A stretch of 64,000 bases of DNA from Paraburkholderia sp. BL10I2N1 (GTDB lineage Bacteria; Pseudomonadota; Gammaproteobacteria; Burkholderiales; Burkholderiaceae), in assembly GCF_004361815.1 (NCBI RefSeq), contig NZ_SNWA01000001.1:1488001-1552000 (forward strand), written 5' to 3'. Positions 34,389 to 45,378 of this stretch are shown in pieces. Under the pieces are notes generated by a model, which saw only the letters and a program-made list of their open reading frames with translations, was not told the origin of the DNA and searched no databases. Position numbers and translations under genes: made by a program. The first letter of the stretch is position 1. Each line of letters starts with the position of its first letter.

Positions 34389-36767
34389 TTACTCGTCGAT
34401 GCCGCCGGAAACCGGCAGTTTTGGCGACGTCGGCGCAATGCCGTTGTCGCGTGACGGCGCGGCGGCCGTCGGCGATTCGTCGCTGGCCGGACGGGGCGCG
34501 CGCGGCGGCTTGTGGGGTGCTTTGGTTGCGACCGGTGCCGATGCAGTGGCCGCCACAGCGGGCGCGCCCTTTGCGGCACGGCCGGTTGCCGGAGTAGCCG
34601 AAGCGCCCACAGCACGGGCCACAGGGCCGCCTGCGCCCGGTGCCGACGCAGCGGCGGCGCCGGACGCGGCTGTTGCATCCGTTGAAGAAGCAGCGGCATC
34701 AGGCTTTGGCTTCACCGACGCGCCCGGTGGGGGCGGCAACGCCTTGAAACCCGCTGCCACGGTGACCGGCATGATGGAATCCTGCGCTGCCGGTGTCGCG
34801 CCGATCACGGGTGCCGAGGCGTCTTCCGTCGCCGAGGCGGCTGCCTCCACTGCCGCCGCTTCGGCGCCCGGCTTCTGCCGCTCGAGCAGATAGTAGTCGA
34901 GCACACGTCGTGCGATCGGCCCCGCTGCCTGTGCGCCCCAGCCGCCGTTTTCGACGATCAGCGCGACCGCGATCTTCGGATTCTCGGCAGGCGCAAACGC
35001 GATGAAAAGCGCGTGGTCGCGCAGATGTTCAGCTAGCGCGTGGCCATGGTACTTCGCACCCTGCAGCGAAAAGACCTGCGCCGTCCCAGTCTTGCCTGCC
35101 ACCGTGTACGCCGCATTGCGGAATACCTGGTACGCCGTGCCGGACGGGTTCGACGTGACGTTTTCCATCCCGCGCTTGATGACGTCGATGTCCTGCTGCG
35201 CCACGTTGATCCGGCCGTTGTCCTTCGGCACGGTCAGGCGGGTGTCGTGGTTGATCGGATTCTCGACTTCCTTCACGAGGTGGGGCTTCATCACGACCCC
35301 GTTGTTGGCGAGCGTGGCCGTTGCGTGCGCAAGCTGCAGGATCGTGTACGAGTTGTAGCCCTGGCCGATCCCGAGACTGATCGTCTCACCCTCGTACCAA
35401 CGCTGCTGCTCCGGCTTGCGGTACGCTTTCTTCTTCCAGTCGGTCGACGGCAGGATGCCGCGTGCTTCGCCGGCAATGTCGATGCCGGTGATCTGGCCGA
35501 AGCCCCACGGCTTCATGAAGTTCGCGATTGCGTTGACGCCGAGATCGTGCGCGAGCATGTAGAAATATGTGTCGTTCGACACCATGATGGCGCGGTTCAT
35601 GTCGATCCAGCCCTGACCCTGCGGCACGTCGTTGCGGAATGTGTGGCCGCCGAACGTATAGGAGCCCGGATCCTGAAAACCCCAGCCAGCTGTGCGCTTG
35701 TGCAGCGACAGCGCGGCGAGCGCCATGAACGGCTTGTAGGTGGAGCCCGGCGGATACGTACCGTGCAGCGGACGGTTCAGCAGTGGGTGGTCCGGCGAAT
35801 TGTTGAGATCGTCCCAGGTCTGCTGGTCGATGCCGTCGACAAACGAATTCGGGTCGAAGCTCGGCGCCGAGACGAACGCGAGCACGTCGCCCGTCGCGGG
35901 CTCGATTGCGACCAGCGCGCCGCGCCGGCCAGCAAATGCCTGCTCGGCGACCTGCTGCAGCCCGATGTCGAGCGATAGCACCAGATTGTTGCCCGGCGTC
36001 GCCTGGGTGCGCGACAGTGTGCGCACCGGGCGTCCACCGGCGGTCACCTCGACTTCTTCGAAGCCGGTCAGCCCATGCAGTTCGGTCTCGTAGCTCTGCT
36101 CGACGCCGATCTTGCCGATGTAGTCGGTGCCCTTGTAGTTGTTCGCGTCCAGACGCGGATCGTAGTGATCCGAATCGCTGTCGTTCTGGTCGCTCGCATC
36201 GTCGATGCGCTCCTGGTCGCGCTGCGAAATGCGCCCGATGTAACCAATCACATGCGCCGCCGTCGGACCGAGGGGGTATTGACGGAACAGGCGCGCGCGC
36301 ACTTCGACGCCCGGGAAGCGGAAGCGCTGTGCAGTGAAACGCGCGACTTCGTCGTCGCTGAGGCGCGTGCGGATCGGCAGGCTCTCGAAGTTCTTGGAGT
36401 CTTCCTGCAGCTTCTTGAAACGGCGACGGTCGCGCGCGTCGATCGAGATGACGGTTGCCAGGTTGTCGATCACGTTATCGAGCGAGTCATTCAGCTTCGA
36501 CGGGGTGATTTCGAGCGTGTATGCCGAGTAGTTCTTCGCGAGCACCACGCCGTTACGGTCGGTGATGATGCCGCGGTTCGGTACGATCGGTGCCACTGAA
36601 ATGCGGTTTTCGTCGGCCTGCAGCGAGTATTTGCTGTAGTGCCAGACCTGCAGGAACAGGAAACGAAAACCGATCAACCCAAAGCAGACGAACACGAACA
36701 GGCCCGCCGCGGCGACCCGCAAGCGGAACTTCGTAAGCTGCTGCTGTGTGTCCTTGAATTCGGTCAT
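34389..36767 (-). CDS. mrdA: Penicillin-binding protein 2 with a long Ala/Pro-rich tail
   Basis: The 792-residue protein has one N-terminal membrane segment (about residues 15-40), a PBP dimerisation domain, and a transpeptidase domain with the active serine at 342 in PPGSTYKPF, an SxN-type motif, and AGKTGTAQ. It cross-links peptidoglycan in cell elongation with RodA. E. coli PBP2 is 633 residues; the surplus is a C-terminal tail of about 150 residues rich in alanine, proline, serine and threonine, lying in the periplasm. MTEFKDTQQQ at 36767 is used; an in-frame ATG four codons earlier is less likely. Confidence 0.93.
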   Translation of the reverse strand: MTEFKDTQQQLTKFRLRVAAAGLFVFVCFGLIGFRFLFLQVWHYSKYSLQADENRISVAPIVPNRGIITDRNGVVLAKNYSAYTLEITPSKLNDSLDNVIDNLATVISIDARDRRRFKKLQEDSKNFESLPIRTRLSDDEVARFTAQRFRFPGVEVRARLFRQYPLGPTAAHVIGYIGRISQRDQERIDDASDQNDSDSDHYDPRLDANNYKGTDYIGKIGVEQSYETELHGLTGFEEVEVTAGGRPVRTLSRTQATPGNNLVLSLDIGLQQVAEQAFAGRRGALVAIEPATGDVLAFVSAPSFDPNSFVDGIDQQTWDDLNNSPDHPLLNRPLHGTYPPGSTYKPFMALAALSLHKRTAGWGFQDPGSYTFGGHTFRNDVPQGQGWIDMNRAIMVSNDTYFYMLAHDLGVNAIANFMKPWGFGQITGIDIAGEARGILPSTDWKKKAYRKPEQQRWYEGETISLGIGQGYNSYTILQLAHATATLANNGVVMKPHLVKEVENPINHDTRLTVPKDNGRINVAQQDIDVIKRGMENVTSNPSGTAYQVFRNAAYTVAGKTGTAQVFSLQGAKYHGHALAEHLRDHALFIAFAPAENPKIAVALIVENGGWGAQAAGPIARRVLDYYLLERQKPGAEAAAVEAAASATEDASAPVIGATPAAQDSIMPVTVAAGFKALPPPPGASVKPKPDAAASSTDATAASGAAAASAPGAGGPVARAVGASATPATGRAAKGAPAVAATASAPVATKAPHKPPRAPRPASDESPTAAAPSRDNGIAPTSPKLPVSGGIDE

Positions 36768-36903
36768 GCTTCTATACAAATGGCCGCGCGGCGGCCGTCA
36801 GGTGATGCGTGCCCGCGAACGGTTGCGGGCGGAAAGCGTAAGCGTTGCACTCGAGCCGGCGGGATGAGAGTGTGTTCAATCGAGGTCCGACGCGTGGTTC
36901 GGC

Positions 36904-37416
36904 CTAGATGGGCCGGGTATCGTCCGGATCGGCCGGACGGCGCTGAGGCATAAGCAACAATACGCTCGCGACGGGCCACAGGGCCGCTTCGACGAAACCG
37001 TCGATCAGATAACCCCATCCTGGGAACGCGGCGCCCGTCAGCAGACGGGTGACGAACGGCACGAGCTGCGCGCCGACCAGCAGCGGCATCACGGCGAAAG
37101 CCTGCACACCGAGCGACATCCACAGCACGCGACGGTGGATCGTGATCGCGCCGTACGACAGCAGCGTGTAGGCCAGCGCGTGCTCGCCGAGCAGGCTCGC
37201 GTTGTGCACGTCCATCAGCAGGCCGAGTAAAAACGCGATGCCCATGCCGACCTTGCGCGGCTGGTGCACATTCCAGAACAGCAATACCAGCGCGACGAAA
37301 TCCGGCACGCCGATGAGCCGGCCCCACGGCATCATGTTCAGCAGGAACGCAGCCGCAAGGCTAAACGCGATGAAGTACGGGTTGACCGGCTGCAGGATGT
37401 ATTGCGGGCGGTTCAT
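36904..37416 (-). CDS. mreD: Rod shape-determining protein MreD
   Basis: The 170-residue protein has five to six hydrophobic segments and the MreD family pattern (PDFVALVLLFWNVHQPRKVG, FLLGLLMDVHNASLLGEHAL). It is an inner-membrane part of the elongasome with MreC and RodA. Its start codon overlaps the mreC stop (ATGA), which implies coupled translation. A 136-bp gap separates it from mrdA. Confidence 0.93.
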   Translation of the reverse strand: MNRPQYILQPVNPYFIAFSLAAAFLLNMMPWGRLIGVPDFVALVLLFWNVHQPRKVGMGIAFLLGLLMDVHNASLLGEHALAYTLLSYGAITIHRRVLWMSLGVQAFAVMPLLVGAQLVPFVTRLLTGAAFPGWGYLIDGFVEAALWPVASVLLLMPQRRPADPDDTRPI

Positions 37417-38504
37417 GGCTTCGCCCCCTGGGCGCTCTTCGCCTTCGCGCCAGTTGACGCCGGCGTGGCCGGCTGAGCCTTCGCGCTTTTCTCTGTGGCT
37501 TTCGCAGCGTTCTTTTCAGCAGGTTTTTCCGCCGGTTTTGCGCCGCCCTTGTCGGTGCCTTTGTCGGGAGCCTTCTCGCCACCCTTCTCTACCGCCGGTT
37601 TGGCGCTCTTCTTCGCCTTCGCGTCTTTCGCTGTGGCGACAGGATCGGGCTCGGCGGGCCGCGGCGGCACGTCGCTCATATAGTGCAGCACCAGCAGATG
37701 GCGCGCACCGCGCACCTGGGCGACCGGCACGCAGATAACCCGTGCAAACGCGGTATCCGCCTGCTTGTCGACCCGCACGACCTTCGCCACCGGCAGGCCC
37801 GGCGGATAGACGCCATCGAGACCGCTCGTCACGAGTTCGTCGCCAGCCAGCACGTCGGCGCTGATCGGCACGAAGCGCAGGTCGAGCGAGTCGCCCTTCG
37901 GCGTGCCGTAGATCACGCTGCGCAAGCCGGTTCGCACGATCTGTACGGGCACCGCCTGATCCTTGTCGGTCAGCAAGGTGACTTCCGATTGAAGCGGGAA
38001 AACACGCGTGACCTGACCGATCACGCCGTCTTCGTTGACGACCGGCGAGCCGTTCATGATGCCGTGCTGCGAACCGCGACCTATGACAACTTTCTGCGTG
38101 AACGGATCGCGGGTGTCGTACTGGATTTCGGCGGGGATCGATTGCGTCGTGGCGCGCTGCGACAGTTCAAGCAGCGCACGGAGATGCCCGTTTTCAGCGC
38201 CCAAGGCCGCGACCTGGTTGGCTTGCAGCGAAAGCTGGAGATTGCGCGCACGCAGCTTGTCATTCTCGCTACGCAGCGTCGTGCTGGTAACGGCGAGATC
38301 TGCGGCGCCAATGACTAGATCGCGCGGCACGAGCGCGGCGCGCTGCAACGGATAAAGGCCCGCGCCGAGGACGCCGCGAACGATCTCGAGCGTTCGGAAG
38401 CGTGCGTCGGAGATCAGCAGGGCAAGCGCCAGCACGACGAAGAAGATCAGTCGCGCGAGTGCCGAGGGGCCTTGCCTGAACAGGGGCGGCGGACTGTATT
38501 CCAT
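37413..38504 (-). CDS. mreC: Cell shape-determining protein MreC with a Lys-rich tail
   Basis: The 363-residue protein has one N-terminal membrane segment (LARLIFFVVLALALLISDARF), a coiled coil (LRSENDKLRARNLQLSLQANQ) and the two beta-barrel domains of MreC with VIGQVTRVFPLQSEVTLLTD. It scaffolds the elongasome in the periplasm and activates PBP2. The final 80 or so residues are a low-complexity lysine/alanine/proline/glutamate stretch (many AEKPAEK and KGGEKAPDK repeats) not present in E. coli MreC. It lies between mreB and mreD in the normal order. Confidence 0.93.
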   Translation of the reverse strand: MEYSPPPLFRQGPSALARLIFFVVLALALLISDARFRTLEIVRGVLGAGLYPLQRAALVPRDLVIGAADLAVTSTTLRSENDKLRARNLQLSLQANQVAALGAENGHLRALLELSQRATTQSIPAEIQYDTRDPFTQKVVIGRGSQHGIMNGSPVVNEDGVIGQVTRVFPLQSEVTLLTDKDQAVPVQIVRTGLRSVIYGTPKGDSLDLRFVPISADVLAGDELVTSGLDGVYPPGLPVAKVVRVDKQADTAFARVICVPVAQVRGARHLLVLHYMSDVPPRPAEPDPVATAKDAKAKKSAKPAVEKGGEKAPDKGTDKGGAKPAEKPAEKNAAKATEKSAKAQPATPASTGAKAKSAQGAKP

Positions 38505-38639
38505 GGTCGGCGCCGGGGGTGTGAGCGTGGTGGGTGAGGCTGCGGCGCGTCAGACGAGCGCCTGGCGGGCGGCGGCTGGGTAGGCCAGCCGGTTGATCCG
38601 CGCCGCTTTAATCAAGATGAACTCGCAAGGTGGACTCGC

Positions 38640-39683
<1,044 letters not shown>

Positions 39684-40061
39684 TCAAAAATCCTGTCTCG
39701 CTGGGGGCCGCGCCTCGCGCGGTACGCGCAGATGGGCAGCGGAAAAATAACAGCTTCAGGTCGTGCGGGAACGCGCCACAAAGGCTCACCACAAGGGCTG
39801 AAGCTGCGAGGGAATCTACCGGAGGCCGGGCAAGGCCGCTCAGTTCACTCTGGAAAATGTCCAGAAAGGCCTTGTCAAGTCGGTCCGGGTTTGGGTCGAA
39901 CGCGTAATGATACCTTATAATTTTGCTGGATTTGAAGGAAACAGATGGCACTTTTTGCCACTGCCACCCCCTTTTCGAAGGTTCGCTCCACTGTTGTAAC
40001 CTGCTGTCGCAGCACTGTTTTTTCGCGCTGCCGCGGCCCAGGTCTTTTTTCCGGTGACTGC
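39684..40061. other. Divergent promoter region between mreB and gatC
   Basis: The 378-bp region must carry promoters for both operons. On the plus strand TATAAT at 39916-39921 is a perfect -10 box, although the best -35 (TTGGGT, 39891-39896) is 19 bp away. On the minus strand TTCAAA with TATCAT 18 bp on is a possible mreB promoter in the same segment. No gene is visible. Confidence 0.5.
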
Positions 40062-40361
40062 ATGGCCCTGACCCTGACCGATGTGAAACGCATCGCACAT
40101 CTCGCCCGGCTCGAATTGCCCGACGCCGACGCGGAGCACACGCTTGCTCAGCTCAACGATTTCTTCGGCCTCGTCGAGCAGATGCAGGCGGTCGATACCA
40201 CCGGCATTGCGCCGCTCGCGCATCCCATCGAGCAGATTGAAGACGTCGCGCTGCGCCTGCGCGACGACGCGGTGACCGAAACGGTGCGCCGGGAGGAATT
40301 CCAGCGCCCGGCGCCGGCTGTGCAGGAAGGTCTGTATCTGGTGCCGAAGGTCATTGAGTAA
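40062..40361 (+). CDS. gatC: Aspartyl/glutamyl-tRNA amidotransferase subunit C
   Basis: This 99-residue protein has the GatC pattern: [21 protein letters not shown], the central [14 protein letters not shown] and the ending [14 protein letters not shown]. GatC wraps around GatA and stabilises the GatCAB complex, which converts misacylated Asp-tRNA(Asn) or Glu-tRNA(Gln) to the correct form. The upstream in-frame ATG at 39945 lies in the promoter region and is rejected. gatA follows after 132 bp that include a hairpin. Confidence 0.94.
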   Translation: MALTLTDVKRIAHLARLELPDADAEHTLAQLNDFFGLVEQMQAVDTTGIAPLAHPIEQIEDVALRLRDDAVTETVRREEFQRPAPAVQEGLYLVPKVIE

Positions 40362-40459
40362 GCCGCTGCGGCGAACGCCGCGCGCGTGCTTTTCACCCGT
40401 ACCGCCAGTACATGTGGCGCGGCCGCCGGCGGGCAGCCGACCGCCTCCACGACAGCGCC

Positions 40460-40479
40460 AGAGCGCGCTGTCGCGCTCT
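40460..40479 (+). other. Hairpin between gatC and gatA
   Basis: AGAGCGCG and CGCGCTCT form a perfect 8-bp stem around CTGT, ending just before the gatA ribosome-binding site (CAGGAA). It has no T-run. It may affect the ratio of the GatC and GatA products or RNA stability. Confidence 0.5.
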
Positions 40480-40493
40480 CCAGGAATAACGCA

Positions 40494-41981
40494 ATGCATG
40501 AAAAAAGCTTGACCGAACTGCGCGCGGCGCTCGATGCGAAGGAATGCTCCGCCGTCGAACTCGCGCTGGCGTATTTGCGCCGCATCGACGCAGACAAGGG
40601 CCTGAACGCGTTCATTCAGGTCGACCCCGAACTCACGCTCGCGCAGGCCAAAGCTGCCGACGTGCGCCTCGCCAATGGCAATGCCGGCCCGTTGACCGGC
40701 CTGCCGGTGGCGCACAAGGACGTGTTCGTCACGCGCGGCTGGCGCTCGACCGCCGGCTCGAAGATGCTCGCAAATTACGAAAGCCCGTTCGATGCGACTG
40801 TCGTCGACCGGCTGGAGCGCGCGGGTATGGTGTGCCTTGGCAAAACGAATATGGACGAATTCGCGATGGGTTCGTCGAACGAAAATTCGTACTTCGGCCC
40901 GGTGCAGAATCCGTGGGATCGCAAGGCGGTGCCGGGCGGCTCGTCGGGTGGATCGGCCGCGGCCGTGGCCGGCCGTCTCGCGCCTGCCGCAACCGGCACG
41001 GACACCGGTGGCTCGATCCGTCAGCCGGCAGCATTCAGCGGCGTGACCGGCATCAAGCCGACGTACGGCCGCGTGTCGCGCTACGGCATGATCGCGTTTG
41101 CTTCTTCGCTCGACCAGGGAGGCCCGTTCGCGCAGTCGGCAGCCGATTGCGCGACGCTCCTTAACGCGATGGCGGGCTTCGACGAACGCGATTCGACGAG
41201 CCTCACGCGCGACGACGAAGACTACACGCGTTATCTTGGCCAGCCGTGGTCGGCCGCCGCCGCCGGCAAGCCGCTCGCCGGTCTGCGTATCGGCTTGCCG
41301 AAGGAATATTTCGGCGCGGGCCTCGCCGACGACGTGCGCGCCGCGATCGACGCCGCACTTAAGCAATATGAGGCGCTCGGCGCCAGGCTCGTCGAAGTGT
41401 CGCTGCCGAAAACCGAGCTGTCGATTCCCGTCTACTACGTGATCGCCCCTGCCGAAGCGTCGTCGAACCTGTCGCGTTTCGATGGCGTGCGCTACGGCCA
41501 TCGCGCGGCTGAGTATCGCGATCTGCTCGACATGTACAAGAAGTCGCGCGCGGAAGGCTTCGGGCCGGAAGTGAAGCGCCGCATTCTGGTCGGCGCGTAT
41601 GTGCTGTCGCACGGCTACTACGACGCCTACTACCTGCAGGCGCAGAAGATTCGCCGCATCATCGCGCAGGATTTCCAGGAAGCGTTCAAACAGTGCGATG
41701 TGATCATGGGGCCAGTGTCGCCGTCGGTCGCGTGGGATATCGGCGCCAAGGGCGACGACCCGGTGCAGATGTATCTCGCGGATATCTACACGCTGTCGGT
41801 GAGCCTCGCGGGGCTGCCGGGCATGAGCGTGCCGTGCGGCTTCGGCGCGGGCGCGAATGCGCAGCGTCCGGTCGGCCTGCAGATCATCGGCAACTATTTC
41901 AATGAAGCCCGGATGCTGCAGGTCGCGGACGCGTTCCAACGCGCGACCGACTGGCATCGCAAGGCACCGGCGGGAGTATGA
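40494..41981 (+). CDS. gatA: Aspartyl/glutamyl-tRNA amidotransferase subunit A
   Basis: The 495-residue amidase has the catalytic Ser-cisSer-Lys triad at Lys75 (PVAHKDVF), Ser150 and Ser174, in [15 protein letters not shown] and [11 protein letters not shown]. It releases ammonia from glutamine for GatB. The ATG at 40494 ([13 protein letters not shown]) gives the normal length. Its stop overlaps the start of gatB by four bases. Confidence 0.96.
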   Translation: MHEKSLTELRAALDAKECSAVELALAYLRRIDADKGLNAFIQVDPELTLAQAKAADVRLANGNAGPLTGLPVAHKDVFVTRGWRSTAGSKMLANYESPFDATVVDRLERAGMVCLGKTNMDEFAMGSSNENSYFGPVQNPWDRKAVPGGSSGGSAAAVAGRLAPAATGTDTGGSIRQPAAFSGVTGIKPTYGRVSRYGMIAFASSLDQGGPFAQSAADCATLLNAMAGFDERDSTSLTRDDEDYTRYLGQPWSAAAAGKPLAGLRIGLPKEYFGAGLADDVRAAIDAALKQYEALGARLVEVSLPKTELSIPVYYVIAPAEASSNLSRFDGVRYGHRAAEYRDLLDMYKKSRAEGFGPEVKRRILVGAYVLSHGYYDAYYLQAQKIRRIIAQDFQEAFKQCDVIMGPVSPSVAWDIGAKGDDPVQMYLADIYTLSVSLAGLPGMSVPCGFGAGANAQRPVGLQIIGNYFNEARMLQVADAFQRATDWHRKAPAGV

Positions 41982-43453
41982 ACATGCAGTGGGAAGTCGT
42001 AATTGGTCTTGAGACGCACGCGCAACTGTCGACGATCTCCAAGATTTTCTCCGGCACCGCGACGCAGTTCGGCGCCGCGCCGAACACGCAGGCGAGCCCC
42101 GTCGATCTTGCGCTGCCGGGCACGCTGCCGGTGATGAATCGTGGCGCGGTTGAGCGCGCTATCCGCTTTGGCCTCGCGATTGGCGCGACGGTCGCGCCGC
42201 GCAGCATTTTCGCGCGCAAGAATTATTTCTACCCTGATCTGCCGAAGGGCTATCAGATCAGCCAGTACGAGATCCCGGTCGTGCAGGGCGGGCAGATCAC
42301 GATTCAGGTGCCTGCCAACGAAAAGGCCGGTAAGGAAGCGTACGAAAAAACCGTCAACCTGACCCGCGCGCACCTCGAAGAGGATGCGGGCAAGTCATTG
42401 CACGAAGACTTCGCCGGCATGACCGGCATCGACCTGAATCGCGCTGGCACGCCGCTGCTCGAGATCGTTACCGAGCCGGAAATGCGCAGCGCCGCCGAGG
42501 CGGTCGCGTATGCGAAATCGTTGCATGCGCTCGTCGTGTGGCTCGGTATCTGCGATGGCAACATGCAGGAAGGGTCGTTTCGCTGCGACGCGAACGTGTC
42601 GGTGAGGCCGGTCGGTCAGAAAGAGTTCGGCACGCGCGCCGAGATCAAGAACCTGAACTCGTTCCGCTTCCTCGAAGAGGCGATCCAGTACGAAGTGCGC
42701 CGCCAGATCGAACTGATCGAAGACGGCGGCACGGTGGTCCAGGAAACGCGTCTGTACGATCCGGACAAGCGCGAAACGCGTTCGATGCGCAGCAAGGAAG
42801 ACGCGCACGACTACCGCTATTTCCCCGATCCCGATCTGATGCCGCTCGTGATCGACGCGGCATGGATCGAGCGTGTGAGGGGCGAGATGCCGGAACTGCC
42901 GGTGGCGATCCAGGCGCGCTTTGTCGAGCAGTATGGCCTCACGCCGTACGACGCTGGCGTGCTGACGTCGAGCAAGGCAACGGCCGCGTACTACGAGGCC
43001 GTGGTCTCGAAGGTCGGTGCGGCGCAGGCGAAGGTGGCGGCAAACTGGCTGATGGGCGAAGTGTCGTCGCAACTGAATCGCGAAGGTCTGGATATCGCGG
43101 AAAACCCGGTTTCGGCCGCGCAACTCGCGCTGTTGCTGCAACGTATTGCTGACGGCACGATTTCGAACAAGATCGCGAAGGAGATCTTCCTCGCGATCTG
43201 GGAAGAAAAGGCCACCGACGAAGCCGCTGCCGATCGCATCATCGAAGCCAGGGGGCTGAAGCAGATTTCCGATACGGGCGCCCTTGAGGCGATCATCGAC
43301 GAAGTACTTGCGGCGAACCCGAAGTCGGTCGAGGAATACCGCGCCGGCAAGGAGAAGGCGTTCAACGCGCTGATCGGTCAGGCGATGAAGGCGACCCGGG
43401 GCAAGGCCAATCCGCAGCAGGTCAACGAACTGCTGAAGAAGAAGCTGTCCTGA
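41978..43453 (+). CDS. gatB: Aspartyl/glutamyl-tRNA amidotransferase subunit B
   Basis: The 491-residue protein has the GatB kinase-like domain ([52 protein letters not shown]) and a C-terminal YqeY-like tRNA-binding region ([20 protein letters not shown], ending [11 protein letters not shown]). It activates the misacylated tRNA with ATP and amidates it with ammonia from GatA. The ATGA overlap with gatA shows translational coupling. Confidence 0.96.
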   Translation: MNMQWEVVIGLETHAQLSTISKIFSGTATQFGAAPNTQASPVDLALPGTLPVMNRGAVERAIRFGLAIGATVAPRSIFARKNYFYPDLPKGYQISQYEIPVVQGGQITIQVPANEKAGKEAYEKTVNLTRAHLEEDAGKSLHEDFAGMTGIDLNRAGTPLLEIVTEPEMRSAAEAVAYAKSLHALVVWLGICDGNMQEGSFRCDANVSVRPVGQKEFGTRAEIKNLNSFRFLEEAIQYEVRRQIELIEDGGTVVQETRLYDPDKRETRSMRSKEDAHDYRYFPDPDLMPLVIDAAWIERVRGEMPELPVAIQARFVEQYGLTPYDAGVLTSSKATAAYYEAVVSKVGAAQAKVAANWLMGEVSSQLNREGLDIAENPVSAAQLALLLQRIADGTISNKIAKEIFLAIWEEKATDEAAADRIIEARGLKQISDTGALEAIIDEVLAANPKSVEEYRAGKEKAFNALIGQAMKATRGKANPQQVNELLKKKLS

Positions 43454-43625
43454 TAGAAGTCGGGAGTCGAAGCCGATTCCGCAGGGGTGCCACCGTGGCA
43501 TACCTGCGGCCACGACGGGCTGTTGCCGGAGCGAAGGTGAGGCAGCGGCCCGTTTCGTTTCTGGATTCGGTTCTACCGGCGCGCTTGCTGGCGACCGTTT
43601 GATGCACAACGCGAGGAGAACAAGC

Positions 43626-44465
43626 ATGGAGAAGAAACCTGACCTCGACGACTTCCGCGTGCCGTATTTCGACGAGGGAAAAAAGGCAGCGAAGTTCGCG
43701 CTGAGCGATTTCGATCCGGCTGTGAAGCCGTTTTCGACCGGTGCGAAGGAGTCCGACCGGGAGCGCATCGCGACTATCGGCGCACAGCTCGACGGTTTGC
43801 AGGAGCGTCTGCATGCGCAGCGCGTGCAGCGCGTGCTGCTGGTGCTGCAGGGAATGGATACGAGTGGCAAGGATGGGACGATTCGCGCGGTCTTTCACGA
43901 CGTCGACCCGCTCGGCTTGCGCATCGTGCCGTTCAAGGCGCCAACACCTGTCGAAGCCGCACATGATTTTTTGTGGCGCGTTCATTCAAATGCGCCGGCC
44001 GCTGGTGAGTTGACGATCTTCAACCGCAGCCATTACGAAGACATCCTCGTGCCGACGGTACTGGGCACCATCGACGCCAACGAACGTACGAGACGTCATC
44101 GCCACATCCGCGAGTTCGAGGCATTGCTTGCGGACACGGGCACGACGATCGTCAAATGCATGCTGCACATTTCGAAGGACGAGCAGCGCAGCCGTCTTCA
44201 GGCACGTATCGACGATCCCACGAAGCACTGGAAGTTCGACGTCGCCGATCTGGATGCGCGCAAGCATTGGGATGCGTATCAAAGCGCGTATCAGGACGCA
44301 CTGGCAGCGACGTCGACCGAATGTGCGCCGTGGTATGTGATTCCGGCGGATTCGAAGACCCACCGCAACGTGATGGTTGCCGAACTGCTGCTGCGAACGC
44401 TCGAATCGTTGAAGCTGGAGTTTCCTGCGGCGAAGGAATCGCTCAAGGGTGTGAAAGTCGAATAA
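43626..44465 (+). CDS. Polyphosphate kinase 2 family protein
   Basis: The 279-residue enzyme has the PPK2 P-loop GMDTSGKDG at 76-84, VPFKAPTPVEAAHDFLWRVH, and the lid-region NRSHYEDIL. PPK2 enzymes transfer phosphate between polyphosphate and nucleotides; this single-domain form could act on AMP, ADP or GDP, and the class cannot be fixed by eye. GAGGAGAAC precedes the ATG at 43626; the in-frame ATG at 43599 is less likely. It stands alone after gatB. Confidence 0.9.
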   Translation: MEKKPDLDDFRVPYFDEGKKAAKFALSDFDPAVKPFSTGAKESDRERIATIGAQLDGLQERLHAQRVQRVLLVLQGMDTSGKDGTIRAVFHDVDPLGLRIVPFKAPTPVEAAHDFLWRVHSNAPAAGELTIFNRSHYEDILVPTVLGTIDANERTRRHRHIREFEALLADTGTTIVKCMLHISKDEQRSRLQARIDDPTKHWKFDVADLDARKHWDAYQSAYQDALAATSTECAPWYVIPADSKTHRNVMVAELLLRTLESLKLEFPAAKESLKGVKVE

Positions 44466-44537
44466 AGCGGTGTTCCTGATGCCGGCCACCGGACTGCCGT
44501 CCGCCGGATCAGATCAATCAAACAGGAAGGGAACGAT

Positions 44538-45317
44538 ATGTTGCGTGTGATTACCGCCAATCTGAACGGCATCCGTTCGGCTGCCAAGAAAGGCTTCTTC
44601 GACTGGTTCCGCGAACAGAACGCGGACGTGCTCTGCGTGCAGGAAATCAAGTGCTCTCAGGACGACATGACGCCTGAGTTCCTGGCGCCGCACGGCTACA
44701 CCGGCTACTTTCAGCATGCGGCGAAAAAGGGTTACAGCGGCGCGGGCGTATACACGCGCGGCGAGCCGGACGAAGTTGTGATCGGCTTCGGCAGCGAGGA
44801 GTTCGATGCGGAAGGGCGCTATGTCGAAGCGCGTTTCGGGAATCTGTCGGTGGTGTCCGTGTACGTGCCGTCGGGGTCGAGCGGCGACGAGCGGCAACAG
44901 GCGAAGTACCGCTTCATGGACGTCTTCATGCCGCACCTCGACGTGCTGCGCAAGGAGCGCGAAGTGATTGTGTGCGGCGACGTGAACATCGTCCACAAGG
45001 AAATCGACATCAAGAACTGGAAGGGCAACCAGAAGAACTCAGGTTGCCTGCCGGAGGAGCGCGCGTGGCTGACGAAGCTGTTCGACGACGTCGGTTACGT
45101 CGACGTATTCCGCACGCTCGACCCACGCCCGGAGCAGTACACGTGGTGGAGCAATCGCGGCCAGGCGTATGCGAAGAACGTCGGGTGGCGGATCGATTAT
45201 CAGATCGCGACGCCGGGCATTGCCAGCAAGGCAAAGCATACCGACATCTTCCGCGATATCAAGTTCAGTGACCACGCACCGCTGACCGTCGACTACGATC
45301 ATCCGGCAGGCCGCTAA
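44538..45317 (+). CDS. Exodeoxyribonuclease III family enzyme
   Basis: The 259-residue protein has the endonuclease/exonuclease/phosphatase fold with the metal ligands and catalytic residues in ITANLNGIRSAAKKG, CVQEIKC, VCGDVNIVHKEIDI, NSGCLPEERAWL and FSDHAPLTVDYD. It is an AP endonuclease and 3'-to-5' exonuclease in base-excision repair. The length matches ExoA/XthA. GGAAGGGAACG precedes the ATG. It is convergent with the M48 protease gene. Confidence 0.92.
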   Translation: MLRVITANLNGIRSAAKKGFFDWFREQNADVLCVQEIKCSQDDMTPEFLAPHGYTGYFQHAAKKGYSGAGVYTRGEPDEVVIGFGSEEFDAEGRYVEARFGNLSVVSVYVPSGSSGDERQQAKYRFMDVFMPHLDVLRKEREVIVCGDVNIVHKEIDIKNWKGNQKNSGCLPEERAWLTKLFDDVGYVDVFRTLDPRPEQYTWWSNRGQAYAKNVGWRIDYQIATPGIASKAKHTDIFRDIKFSDHAPLTVDYDHPAGR

Positions 45318-45378
45318 CGTTGACACGCGCGGGTCGCTGCAGCCTGCTTCGACCCGTGTCGCGGCCCAAGCTGGCGCT

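Noticed and set aside
39915..41957. 680-residue minus-strand frame opposite gatC and gatA
   Set aside because: Antisense shadow; rich in Arg, His and Ala and lacking motifs.
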